Origin: Acidobacteriota bacterium
Lineage (GTDB): Bacteria > Acidobacteriota > Terriglobia > Terriglobales > Acidobacteriaceae
Assembly: GCA_021818105.1 (NCBI GenBank)
Contig: JAKAFB010000004.1
Location: forward strand, 1-64,000
Reading direction: 5' to 3'
Length of the DNA stretch: 64,000 nucleotides
Every line of letters starts with the position of its first letter. The first letter of the stretch is position 1. Made by a program: the position numbers and the translations under genes. Under the pieces are notes generated by a model. The model searched no databases and was not told the DNA's origin. It saw nothing but the letters and a program-made list of their open reading frames with translations. Of this stretch, positions 10,365-18,676 are shown piece after piece.

Positions 10365-11225
10365 ATGAGTTTATCCTTCGCCCGCAACCTGCGCCGCCTC
10401 ATGCAACGACAGCCTCTGGCTCTTGTAGGTCTCGTGCTGCTGGTGGGGTTTGTTGTAGCGGGACTCACTGCGCCATGGCTGTCACCGTACAATCCCGCAT
10501 CCATCGACCTGGCGCATCGACTCGAAGGCCCCTCTAACGAGCATCTCGCCGGCACTGACGAATTGGGCCGCGACACGCTTTCGCGCATGCTCTGGGGTGC
10601 GCGGCTCTCTCTCGCTGTTTCGGTTAGCGTCGTCGCAGTCTCGCTGGCTCTGGGATTGGCCGTCGGTGGTCTTGCCGGTTACCTGGGCGGTTGGGTGGAT
10701 ACGGCGCTCACAACATTTGCGATGAACACATTTCTGGCACTGCCGGGTATCCTCCTCGCCATCGCATTCGCCGCATTTCTCGGCCCGGGGTTTACTAATC
10801 TGGTTCTCGCTCTCGCCATCGGGGGGTGGGCCGGATACGCCCGGCTTGTACGGGCGCAGGTAATGGCCGTCCGCGAACGTGAATATGTTGATGCCGCACG
10901 CTCTTTAGGCGCCGGCGGCCTGCGCATCTTCTTCCGCCACATTCTGCCCAACATCGTTCAGCCCGTGCTCGTGCAGGCTGCCATTGGCATGGCGGGAGTT
11001 ATCCTCGCGGAAGCTACCCTGTCTTTCCTGGGCTTGGGCATCCCCGCCCCCACTCCGAGTTGGGGATCCATGATGAATGATGCCCGCCTCCACCTGTTCG
11101 ACGCGCCACATCTCATCCTGTTCCCGGCTGGGGCCGTGGCTGGAGCCGTTCTTGGCTTCAATTTTTTGGGGGACGCACTTCGCGACCAACTTGACCCTCG
11201 CACTCGGCTCGAAATCGGGATATGA
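10365..11225 (+). CDS. Oligopeptide-type ABC transporter permease (DppC/OppC-like)
   Basis: 286 residues, six hydrophobic segments. The N-terminus has the OppC_N pattern (RNLRRLMQRQPLALVG, then APWLSPYNP), and HLAGTDELGRDTLSRMLWGAR is diagnostic for DppC-type permeases. The EAA loop contacting the ATPase reads YVDAARSLGAGGLRIFFRHILPN. An in-frame extension upstream to 10242 overlaps the divergent gene and is rejected. Normally such a permease pairs with a DppB partner and sits with binding-protein and ATPase genes. Here the DppB-like gene lies 1 kb away on the opposite strand, and no ATPase or binding protein is in the window. Confidence 0.9.
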   Translation: MSLSFARNLRRLMQRQPLALVGLVLLVGFVVAGLTAPWLSPYNPASIDLAHRLEGPSNEHLAGTDELGRDTLSRMLWGARLSLAVSVSVVAVSLALGLAVGGLAGYLGGWVDTALTTFAMNTFLALPGILLAIAFAAFLGPGFTNLVLALAIGGWAGYARLVRAQVMAVREREYVDAARSLGAGGLRIFFRHILPNIVQPVLVQAAIGMAGVILAEATLSFLGLGIPAPTPSWGSMMNDARLHLFDAPHLILFPAGAVAGAVLGFNFLGDALRDQLDPRTRLEIGI

Positions 11226-11734
11226 TGCGAGCCATGCTAACTCTATACAAAGGTGACTGCGAACACTGTCATCACACCTATCGCTACACCATCTGGGATG
11301 CCCGCTTCGGCCAATACTCCTATGCGTATTGCGACACCTGCGGCATGCTCGCCACTCTCTTTTATTCCAGTGAGGCGGTGGAGCAGTTGCCCCGCTCGGC
11401 GGCCAATTACCGAGAGATAGATGCCGCATGGGAACCGCTCCTCACGCCGTGCGCCTGCGGTGGCCACTTCAAGAAAGGCGCCTCGCCCCGCTGCGTACAT
11501 TGCAAGCAGCCCCTCTCTGCGGAATATGCGGCCGTGCACATTATGCGCAATGTGAAGGGCGCAAAGAACTGGCGCTGGCAGGGCAATTGGAAAGACCGCT
11601 TCTGCATGGCGATCTCCGATCCCAGGAACTTCGGCAACCTGCGCCACATGGTCGATCCGGTGCCCGATCTAGAAGAGGCCGATGACTCCGACGCCGAATC
11701 CGATTCCGGGAGTTTCCTCGGCCTGCAGCGATGA
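11222..11734 (+). CDS. Unknown protein with four cysteine pairs (zinc-ribbon-like)
   Basis: 170 residues, no family recognised. It contains CEHC near residue 13, CDTC near 38, CAC near 75 and CVHC near 90. Four Cys pairs could bind two zinc ions in rubredoxin-like knuckles. The C-terminus is acidic (DLEEADDSDAESDS). The start overlaps the permease stop (ATGA-type overlap at 11222-11225), and its own stop overlaps the next start, so all three genes look translationally coupled. Other ATGs at 11225 and 11234 are possible starts. Function unknown. Confidence 0.72.
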   Translation: MMRAMLTLYKGDCEHCHHTYRYTIWDARFGQYSYAYCDTCGMLATLFYSSEAVEQLPRSAANYREIDAAWEPLLTPCACGGHFKKGASPRCVHCKQPLSAEYAAVHIMRNVKGAKNWRWQGNWKDRFCMAISDPRNFGNLRHMVDPVPDLEEADDSDAESDSGSFLGLQR

Positions 11735-12201
11735 GGATTGGCGTCCTCAGTGACACGCACAGCCTGCTGCGCCCCGAAGTCTTGTCTGCACTCGCAGGTG
11801 TGGAGCATATCCTGCATCTGGGCGACGTTGGCGACCCGTCCATCCTCAAGGCCCTGGCGAAGATTGCGCCAGTGCATGCAATACGGGGAAATATCGACCG
11901 TTCCGGACCGTGCAGCCGTCTGCCGGAAACAGACGTCCTGCTCTTCGAGAACTCCTATATCTACATACTGCACGACCTCACCACCTTGCGCCTTGACCCG
12001 GCAGCAGCCAAATTCGCAGCCGTGCTCTCAGGCCATTCGCATCGGCCACACATGGAGCGGCGCAAAGGCGTGCTTTATCTCAATCCTGGCTCATGCGGCC
12101 CCCGCCGCTTCTTGCTACCCGTAACAATTGCCATGCTGGCCGTCCGGCGCGACGGCACTCTGGAAGCGGAAATTATTGATCTCGGTGTTCCCATCAAATA
12201 A
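11731..12201 (+). CDS. Metallophosphoesterase, YfcE/MJ0936-type
   Basis: 156 residues with the full set of calcineurin-like metal ligands: SDTH (residues 7-10), GDVGD near 32, RGNIDR near 52 and SGHSHRP near 96-102. The usual GNHD is GNID, as in the YfcE/MJ0936 phosphodiesterase subgroup. Length is normal for this subgroup. Expected activity is a metal-dependent phosphodiesterase on an unknown small substrate. It overlaps the upstream zinc-cluster gene by four bases (ATGA), implying coupled translation. The gene ends 34 bases from a convergent permease gene. Confidence 0.88.
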   Translation: MRIGVLSDTHSLLRPEVLSALAGVEHILHLGDVGDPSILKALAKIAPVHAIRGNIDRSGPCSRLPETDVLLFENSYIYILHDLTTLRLDPAAAKFAAVLSGHSHRPHMERRKGVLYLNPGSCGPRRFLLPVTIAMLAVRRDGTLEAEIIDLGVPIK

Positions 12202-12235
12202 GTTGCCGGCTTGGCGCCTTTGCCGTGCTGGGCAT

Positions 12236-13171
12236 CTACTGCATCCGCGGATTCACCCATCGGTAGACGACATCGGTCAGCAGGTTCACCAGTACATAGG
12301 TCAGCCCAATTGCGAGCAGGCATCCCTGTACCAGCGCGTAGTCGCGGTTGGAGATGGCGCTCACCACAAGCCTGCCCAGCCCCGGCCAGCTGAAGATTGT
12401 CTCGGTCACAATGGCCCCAGCCAGCAGCGCCCCAAATTGGAGCCCCACGACTGTCACTATGGGCACCAGTGTGTTGGGCAATGCATGGCGATACACCACC
12501 GCCGTCTCGCTCAATCCCTTCGCGCGTGCCGTGCGGATGTAGTCCTGCCCAAGTTCCTCCAGCATCGCAGTGCGCACCATGCGCGTGAGAATCGCTGCCA
12601 GCGATGCCCCCATGGCAATCGATGGCAGCACAAGATACTCCCATTGGATGCCGCCGTGCACTCCACCCGGGCCGGCTCCGGAGACGGGCAACCAGCCCAG
12701 CCTGATGGAAAAAATGAGAATGAGCATGGGGCCCAGCGCAATCCCCGGAACAGAAAGCCCAAAGAGACTCACCACAGAGAGCAATTGATCCAAAAACCGT
12801 CCCCGCCGCACTGCTGCAAACATTCCCGCAGGCACGGCCAGCGCAAGTCCCAGTGTAAGAGCCGCCACCGTCAGCGCCAGCGTGTAAGGATAGCGCGCCG
12901 CGATCAAATGCGCCACGGAGTCATGCAGGCGAATGGAGTCGCCCAGATTCCCGTGTACCACGCCATCCCAATACGACACATACTGTGCCCACAGCGGCTT
13001 GTCGAGTCCGTACTGGTGCCGAAGAGCGCCAATGTCGGCCGGCGTGGCTCCCTCGCCCAGCATCTGCAAGATCGGATCGCCCGGCACCAGATGTATCAGC
13101 AGAAAGACCAGCGACACCACCAGCCAGACCACAGGAAGCGTAAGAATGAGCCGCATGAAAATCTGCTTCAT
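12236..13171 (-). CDS. Oligopeptide-type ABC transporter permease (DppB/OppB-like)
   Basis: 311 residues, typical DppB length. The N-terminus is MKQIFMRLILTLPVVWLVVS followed by HLVPGDPILQMLG, a hallmark of this permease type. The EAA loop reads YIRTARAKGLSETAVVYRHALPN, and the C-terminal half has ETIFSWPGLGRL and NRDYALVQG, both strongly conserved. It is probably the partner of the DppC-like protein at 10365-11225, although it is transcribed toward it. It lies 65 bases downstream of the three tandem membrane-protein genes on the same strand and may be read with them. Confidence 0.9.
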   Translation of the reverse strand: MKQIFMRLILTLPVVWLVVSLVFLLIHLVPGDPILQMLGEGATPADIGALRHQYGLDKPLWAQYVSYWDGVVHGNLGDSIRLHDSVAHLIAARYPYTLALTVAALTLGLALAVPAGMFAAVRRGRFLDQLLSVVSLFGLSVPGIALGPMLILIFSIRLGWLPVSGAGPGGVHGGIQWEYLVLPSIAMGASLAAILTRMVRTAMLEELGQDYIRTARAKGLSETAVVYRHALPNTLVPIVTVVGLQFGALLAGAIVTETIFSWPGLGRLVVSAISNRDYALVQGCLLAIGLTYVLVNLLTDVVYRWVNPRMQ

Positions 13172-13236
13172 AGCCTTGCTTCACACCATACATCAGGCAA
13201 AACCCACATCGCATCATCGTACAGTTCTGATGCGCG

Positions 13237-14817
13237 TTATTGTGCCTTGCCTGCTCGCTGCTCACTCCGTGCGACTGGAGATGGCGGCTCCAACGCTGGC
13301 TTCGAAACCTTGGCGAAGAGCAAATAGTCGTCTCCATTCCAGGATTGCTCGCGCAGTGCAACGCGCCACTCCTGTGCATGCTTCAGCAGATAGGCGATGG
13401 GCGAGGACTCCTGAACGATCGCGTGATCTATGCGATACCTGTCGATAAACTCAAACAGATACATACCCTTAATGGCCGCCATATAGCCCGGCAACACGCC
13501 GGAATGCTCAAACACGTCCAGCCGCGTGTCAAAGCTGCAGGGCTTGCCCTCAAAATCCATCATCCCGCCAATGTAATCCCAGTTCAGCGTTCTCCAAGTG
13601 GGATCCACCGTACGTATGATTTTCATGGGAAACATCATGTCGCGCATCTTCGCGAGAGCCGTCTCAGAGGGAAAGACGAAGAAGATTGCAACCAACGCAC
13701 CCGCAACAATCAATGCGTTCATTACGGGAATGGTCTTTTCGTCCTTCTCGCCCGCAAAGGCTCGGTCAATGTCCCGCGCCAGCATGGGAGTAGTAACAAC
13801 CGCCGCAAAAAAAAGAAAACGCAGATGCGCAAAGGCCGAATACCACGCCAGAAAAATGAACGCCAATTCGTAGAGTTTCCACTTGCGCGCACGCACCGCG
13901 TTCGCCGCCACCATTAGGACAATGGCCAGCACTGCAGCTTTGCCCTCGCGCATTGCGAGGCTCAGCGGCTGCCATTCCCCGATGTAGGAAATGCTCACCT
14001 GCTGCTTCAAAGCCATGTCAAACGGCTCCCACATCAGCCGCCAGCCATAGGGATTCACAAGCAGCGCCGCAACACTCGCGCCTAACACTGCCAGCAGCCG
14101 GTTGCGCTGCGCCGGGGTGAAGGACACCTGATCGAAGACGCCCACATTGAATGAAACAAGACCGCAGGCAATGTAAAGCACCAGCAGCACAATGCCAATC
14201 AGCCACGTCCCATGCAGATTGATCCACAAACAGAACAACGGTGGCAGCAGCCACAACAGACGCGTGCTTCCCTTCTCGGCTTCCTCAAGAATCAGCAGCT
14301 CTGCCGACATCGCCAGATAGGCCAGGCCAATCGTGCGCGGGCCGGAGTTCACCGTCATTAGCACAATGGCAATCACCGCCGCAGCCAGCGATGCTGTTGC
14401 ATTGTGCGAAAGGCGAACGCCGCGCCAGTACAGAAACAGAGCATTGGCGCAGAAAACCAGCCACGTCACCAGGTAGATACCCTGCAGCCCAAAGGCCCGG
14501 TAGCTAAGCCAGTAGGGCAACTCCGCCAGCCACTCCCAATTCAGCCACCGCACGCCTACCACCATGAATGAATATGGATCTGTCTGAATGAACTGGTGCG
14601 TGGTCATGAGAATTCGCGCATTCGCCAGGTGCCACCAGATGTCCGGGTCCACGAGCAGCGTCCGCGCAAAATTCAACGTAGGCGCAATCAGCATGGGAAT
14701 CACCATCAGCAAGGCAATGTTCATCGCATGCCGCGTAAAAATGCGATCAAAAACGCGGATCACTGCGGAGTTCGCGGCCCCTTCTCTGGATGCTTTCTCT
14801 ACCGGTGTGATGCCCAT
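13237..14817 (-). CDS. GT-C-like membrane protein, tandem paralogue 1
   Basis: 526 residues with about ten hydrophobic segments. The first extracytoplasmic loop has DPDIWWHLANAR (about residues 58-69) and WLNWEWLAELPYW, resembling the acidic loop of GT-C glycosyltransferases. NPYGWRLMWEPFDMA lies mid-protein. The C-terminal soluble end (YRIDHAIVQESSP, then DDYLLFAK) resembles the tail of PMT-like proteins. It aligns along its whole length with the next two genes. Transcribed last of the three, before the DppB-like permease. Enzyme activity is an inference; substrate and acceptor are unknown. Confidence 0.78.
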   Translation of the reverse strand: MGITPVEKASREGAANSAVIRVFDRIFTRHAMNIALLMVIPMLIAPTLNFARTLLVDPDIWWHLANARILMTTHQFIQTDPYSFMVVGVRWLNWEWLAELPYWLSYRAFGLQGIYLVTWLVFCANALFLYWRGVRLSHNATASLAAAVIAIVLMTVNSGPRTIGLAYLAMSAELLILEEAEKGSTRLLWLLPPLFCLWINLHGTWLIGIVLLVLYIACGLVSFNVGVFDQVSFTPAQRNRLLAVLGASVAALLVNPYGWRLMWEPFDMALKQQVSISYIGEWQPLSLAMREGKAAVLAIVLMVAANAVRARKWKLYELAFIFLAWYSAFAHLRFLFFAAVVTTPMLARDIDRAFAGEKDEKTIPVMNALIVAGALVAIFFVFPSETALAKMRDMMFPMKIIRTVDPTWRTLNWDYIGGMMDFEGKPCSFDTRLDVFEHSGVLPGYMAAIKGMYLFEFIDRYRIDHAIVQESSPIAYLLKHAQEWRVALREQSWNGDDYLLFAKVSKPALEPPSPVARSEQRAGKAQ

Positions 14818-14905
14818 GCAATTAAATTATCTGTGCGACCTTTCCCTGGGAAGTATCTTTCGAGGCTATTTCGAGAAAGCCAGAGGCGCGCGGACTAAGC
14901 GTTGC

Positions 14906-16447
14906 TCACGGCCGTAATTCATCTTTCGTATGCGAACTGTCTCCGCTGCCCATCCCCGATCCGCCACCTTTCGCAAAGAGAACAAACTCGTCTCCGCCCT
15001 CCGCCTGTTCCCTGCTCAGAACCCGCCAGGCGGTTGAACGCTCCAACAGGTAGGCAAGCGGCATTGATTTCTTCACCAGAACGTGATCAATCCTGTACTT
15101 TTCGAGCAGTTCAAACGCGTTCTGCCCACTCATCATGCTTAGGTAGTCTCCCAGCACGCCGTAGTGGTCAAAGCTATCCAGCCGCGAGTCTATCGCGTTG
15201 GGCTTCGAGGCGAGGTCCATCATGCCTCCCAGTGGGAACCAGTCCAATGTTCTCCACTCGGGTTGTATCTCCCCAATCGTCTTCAACGGATACATGTCTG
15301 CCAACCGGCTTTCGAGTTGTGCCTTCGTGGGGATTGCCCAGAGAATCACGCACATTGCTCCAACCACCATGAGTGCATTCATCGCCGGGATCGTCTTCTT
15401 GTCCGACTCCGTGAAGAACACCCTCTGCATGTCCCGCGCCAGCAGCGGCGTTGTCAGCACTGCGGCAAAAAACAGGAAGCGCATGTGAGCAAATGCCGCA
15501 TACCATGCGAGAAAGACAAAAGCCAGTTCGTAGAGCTTCCACTTGCGGCTGCGTATGGCGTTCGCCAATACCATCAGGAAGATGGCAGCCACTGCAACCT
15601 TCCCCTGAGGCATGCTCAGATGCAGTGGTTGCCACTCGTCGATGACCGAGACACTCAACTTCTGCTTGAACGCCATGTCAAACGGTTCCCACATCAGCCG
15701 CCAGCCATAGGGATTCACGATGGTGGCTGCAACACTGGCCGCCATCACAAGCAGCAGGCGATTGCGCTCTCGCGCTGGGATGCTATTCTGCTCAAAGATG
15801 CCCACGTTGAGCGAAACCAGACCGCAGGCAATATAGATTGCCAGCAGCACCAGGCCGATGAGCCACGTTCCATGCAGGTTAATCCACAAACAGAAGAGCG
15901 GCGGCAGCAGCCACAGAAGTTGTGAATATCCCTGCTCTGCGGCTTCCAGAATTGCCAGTTCACCAGACATGGCAAGATACGCAATGCCGATCGTCCGTGG
16001 CCCTGCATTCACCGTCATGAGCGCGAGCCCTATCAAGGCTGCCCACAGTGCTGCACCCGCATGGCGCGATGTCGCATAACCGCGCCAATACAGAACCAGC
16101 GTATTGGCTGCAAGAATCAGCCACGTGAAAAGGTAAATCCCCTGCAGCCCCATCCATTGATAGCTGAACCAGAATGGCAATTCCGAAAGCCACTCCCAAT
16201 TGATCCAGCGTTGCCCCATCACAGTAAAGCAATAGGGATCCACCTGGATAAAGTGATGCGTGGTCAGAAGCAGGCGCGCGTTTGCCAGGTGCCACCAGAT
16301 GTCCGGATCACGCAACAACGTGAGCGACTTGCTCAGCGGTTCCGCAATCAGCATTGGAGCAGCCATCAGAAGTGCGATGTTCATCGCATGCCTGCTGAAC
16401 ACGCGATACCAGACGCGTCTCCCTGCCGGCGCAACTTCCGCACTCAC
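14906..16447 (-). CDS. GT-C-like membrane protein, tandem paralogue 2
   Basis: 513 residues, same architecture as its neighbours: RDPDIWWHLANARLLLTTHHF in the first loop, WINWEWLSELPFW, NPYGWRLMWEPFDMA, and a C-terminal YRIDHVLVKKSMP segment ending with FVLFAKGG. The GTG at 16447 is preferred as start because GCAGGAG lies six bases upstream; an in-frame TTG at 16462 overlaps that site. It sits 88 bases upstream of paralogue 1 and 49 bases downstream of paralogue 3. The close similarity and same orientation point to local duplication. Confidence 0.78.
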   Translation of the reverse strand: MSAEVAPAGRRVWYRVFSRHAMNIALLMAAPMLIAEPLSKSLTLLRDPDIWWHLANARLLLTTHHFIQVDPYCFTVMGQRWINWEWLSELPFWFSYQWMGLQGIYLFTWLILAANTLVLYWRGYATSRHAGAALWAALIGLALMTVNAGPRTIGIAYLAMSGELAILEAAEQGYSQLLWLLPPLFCLWINLHGTWLIGLVLLAIYIACGLVSLNVGIFEQNSIPARERNRLLLVMAASVAATIVNPYGWRLMWEPFDMAFKQKLSVSVIDEWQPLHLSMPQGKVAVAAIFLMVLANAIRSRKWKLYELAFVFLAWYAAFAHMRFLFFAAVLTTPLLARDMQRVFFTESDKKTIPAMNALMVVGAMCVILWAIPTKAQLESRLADMYPLKTIGEIQPEWRTLDWFPLGGMMDLASKPNAIDSRLDSFDHYGVLGDYLSMMSGQNAFELLEKYRIDHVLVKKSMPLAYLLERSTAWRVLSREQAEGGDEFVLFAKGGGSGMGSGDSSHTKDELRP

Positions 16448-16496
16448 AATTTTCTCCTGCAAGGCTTACACTCCCATTGAAGCCCGGCCAGCCCGC

Positions 16497-18059
16497 TCAG
16501 CGAGCGGCTCCGCGCAAAGCGATCTGCCCCGTTGCTGCCCGACTCGTCGAACTCCGCTCGTAGAGCACGAACTCGCCGCCCTCCGTCTTTTCCCTGCGCA
16601 CCACCTGCCATCCCGAAGTATGCCGCAACAGGTAAGAGAGCGGCATCGCTTCCTCCAGAAGCACATGGTCAACCCGCCACTTGTCCAACACTTCCAGCGA
16701 ATTGCTCAGATACATTGCAGCCAGATAATCCTGCAACACTCCATGATGCTCAAAGATTTCAAACCGTGAATCGATGGCGTGCGGCCTGGATTCAAAGGAC
16801 ATCATTCCTCCCAGATCATCCCAGTTGAAGACGCGCCAGGTCGGCTCAATTGCCGCAATCGTGTTCATCGGGAACTTGGCGCGGACGGTCTTCTGCAGTT
16901 CGCCCTCGCCCGGGAACATCAGCACCACGACAAGCACTGCTGCTGCGACCATCGCTGCATTCATCACTGGGATCGTCTTCGTATCCGGCTTCCCCAGAAA
17001 GCCGTGCCCAATATCCTTCGCCAGCAGCGGCGTTACCAATACAGCCGCCAGGAACGAAAAGCGCACGTGGTCAAAGGCCGCATACCAAGCAAAAAAAACC
17101 GTCGCGATTTCAAAGATCGCCCACTTGCGACCGCGAATGGCGTTCGCCACCACCATGATTGCGATCGCCAACACAACGAATCTCCCTTCGGGCGTCGTCA
17201 GGCGCAGCGGTTTCCACTCTGAAATAGTGCCGATGTTCACTGTCTGGTTCAGCATCATGTCAAATGGACTCCAGATCAGTTCCCAGCCGTATGGATTGAC
17301 AAACAGCGCAGCAATACTCGCGCCCAACGCTGCCAGCAGATGCCTGCGGTCCCGTGACAAATGTGCCTCCTGTTCAAATGCACCCACCTTGACCGTGAAC
17401 AAGCCACAAGCTATGTAAAGGCCCAACAGGCTGATACCTATTACCCACGAGCCGTGCAGATTCACCCATACGGCAAACAGCGGAGGCAGCAGCCACAGCC
17501 ACTGCCGGTCTCCGCGCCCGCAAGCCTCCAGAACTGCCATCTCCACAGACATCGCCAGATAGCCAAAGATGATCGTCCTGGGGCCCGCGTTTACCGTCAT
17601 CAGCACAAAGCCCAGCCCGGCTGCCCACAACGCCGCTCCGGCATGACGCGTCATCCAGTAACCACGCCAGTAAACAAGCAGGACATTCGCGCTAAACGCC
17701 AGCCAGGTGACCCAATAGATGCCCCGCAAACCCCCACTGCTGTAGCCAATCCAATACGGAATTTCCGCAAGCCACTCCCAATTGATCCAGTGTTGGCCCA
17801 GCACCGTAAAGGCAAAGGGCTCGGTCCGGATAAAGTGATGCGTCACCATCAAGACCCGCGCATCCGCAAGATGCCACCATATGTCAGGGTCCCAAAGCAG
17901 GGTTCGCTCCAGGTTGAAGACGGGCGAAAGCAGCACCGGCAGAACCAGCAGAACTGCCATGCTCATCGCGTGACGGCTAAAAATGCGGTTGAATATGCGT
18001 ATCCCGAGCGAACGCTCCGCAGCTACCGCGGTTGGCTGCTCAACAGGCTTTACGTCCAT
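16497..18059 (-). CDS. GT-C-like membrane protein, tandem paralogue 3
   Basis: 520 residues, first gene of the tandem set. It has WDPDIWWHLADARVLMVTHHF, WINWEWLAEIPYW, NPYGWELIWSPFDMM and the C-terminal WRVDHVLLEEAMPLSYLLRH segment. It is the most divergent of the three (for example ADAR in place of ANAR, ELIWSP in place of RLMWEP). About ten transmembrane helices are visible. Role presumably in surface polysaccharide or glycoprotein assembly, by analogy with GT-C enzymes; no acceptor or donor can be named. Confidence 0.78.
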   Translation of the reverse strand: MDVKPVEQPTAVAAERSLGIRIFNRIFSRHAMSMAVLLVLPVLLSPVFNLERTLLWDPDIWWHLADARVLMVTHHFIRTEPFAFTVLGQHWINWEWLAEIPYWIGYSSGGLRGIYWVTWLAFSANVLLVYWRGYWMTRHAGAALWAAGLGFVLMTVNAGPRTIIFGYLAMSVEMAVLEACGRGDRQWLWLLPPLFAVWVNLHGSWVIGISLLGLYIACGLFTVKVGAFEQEAHLSRDRRHLLAALGASIAALFVNPYGWELIWSPFDMMLNQTVNIGTISEWKPLRLTTPEGRFVVLAIAIMVVANAIRGRKWAIFEIATVFFAWYAAFDHVRFSFLAAVLVTPLLAKDIGHGFLGKPDTKTIPVMNAAMVAAAVLVVVLMFPGEGELQKTVRAKFPMNTIAAIEPTWRVFNWDDLGGMMSFESRPHAIDSRFEIFEHHGVLQDYLAAMYLSNSLEVLDKWRVDHVLLEEAMPLSYLLRHTSGWQVVRREKTEGGEFVLYERSSTSRAATGQIALRGAAR

Positions 18060-18676
18060 GCCAATACACTACCCACAGCAAAGCAGCCTGGCAAAGAGCT
18101 GCACAGGAAAATCTTGTATCCAGCGCCTTCCATGCAAACCCATGCTCCTGCTATCAGGCACGTGCCCCAAATCCTGACAACCCCCATGCACCAATTTAAA
18201 GTACATGTAACTAAAGGATTACTCCATTCCACCGCCGTAACTGTTTTTTGCGTTCACAACCCCTGGGGGTTGTGAGTATCATCGAGGCAGTTCTTCATTT
18301 GAGGGCCCCAGGTCAGTCGATCCCAGTTCACAAAAGGGATTCATGCTGTACGCTTTTATGCTGAAATTTGCAATCGCGATTGTTCTTGATAGACGTTATT
18401 GATTCACAGGGCTTGCAACTATTAGACAACTGCTTAATGACTCTGTGATACCAAGGTGCTATTGGCCCGCTGAAGACGCGTACATCAAAATTTCTATTAA
18501 GCGGAGTCTTTCTTTAATTCGTTCACGCATTCTGATCACCACGCACGCAGGGGCGCTTCCCAGCCGACTTCAACAACCTGTTTCAGATGGATTCAGTTGA
18601 GTTCCAGGGAATACCTTACGGCGTACATTTTGAGTCGCGTCGCACGCAGGTGCAGGAAGAAAAGGGATCTCCCAGC
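18060..18676. other. Divergent intergenic region with a palindrome
   Basis: About 600 bases between the first tandem membrane-protein gene (minus) and the sigma-54 activator gene (plus). It must hold both promoters. It contains the 22-base palindrome listed separately. The right end, 18587-18676, is an open in-frame extension of the activator gene but has no ribosome-binding site at its ATG. No RNA gene was recognised. Confidence 0.5.
18254..18275. promoter_or_regulatory. 22-base palindrome, candidate operator
   Basis: TCACAACCCC, two bases, then GGGGTTGTGA: ten-base arms pairing perfectly. There is no following T run on either strand, so a terminator is unlikely. It lies midway between divergent genes, where a dimeric regulator could control one or both. 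No family of DNA-binding protein can be assigned. Confidence 0.4.

Noticed and set aside
12128..13327. 399-codon plus-strand frame
   Set aside because: Antisense to the DppB-like gene and overlapping the end of the phosphodiesterase gene; His/Gln-rich product without domains.
18089..18102. TGG...GC element resembling a sigma-54 promoter
   Set aside because: GG and GC are nine bases apart instead of ten, and the site is about 575 bases before the activator start codon.
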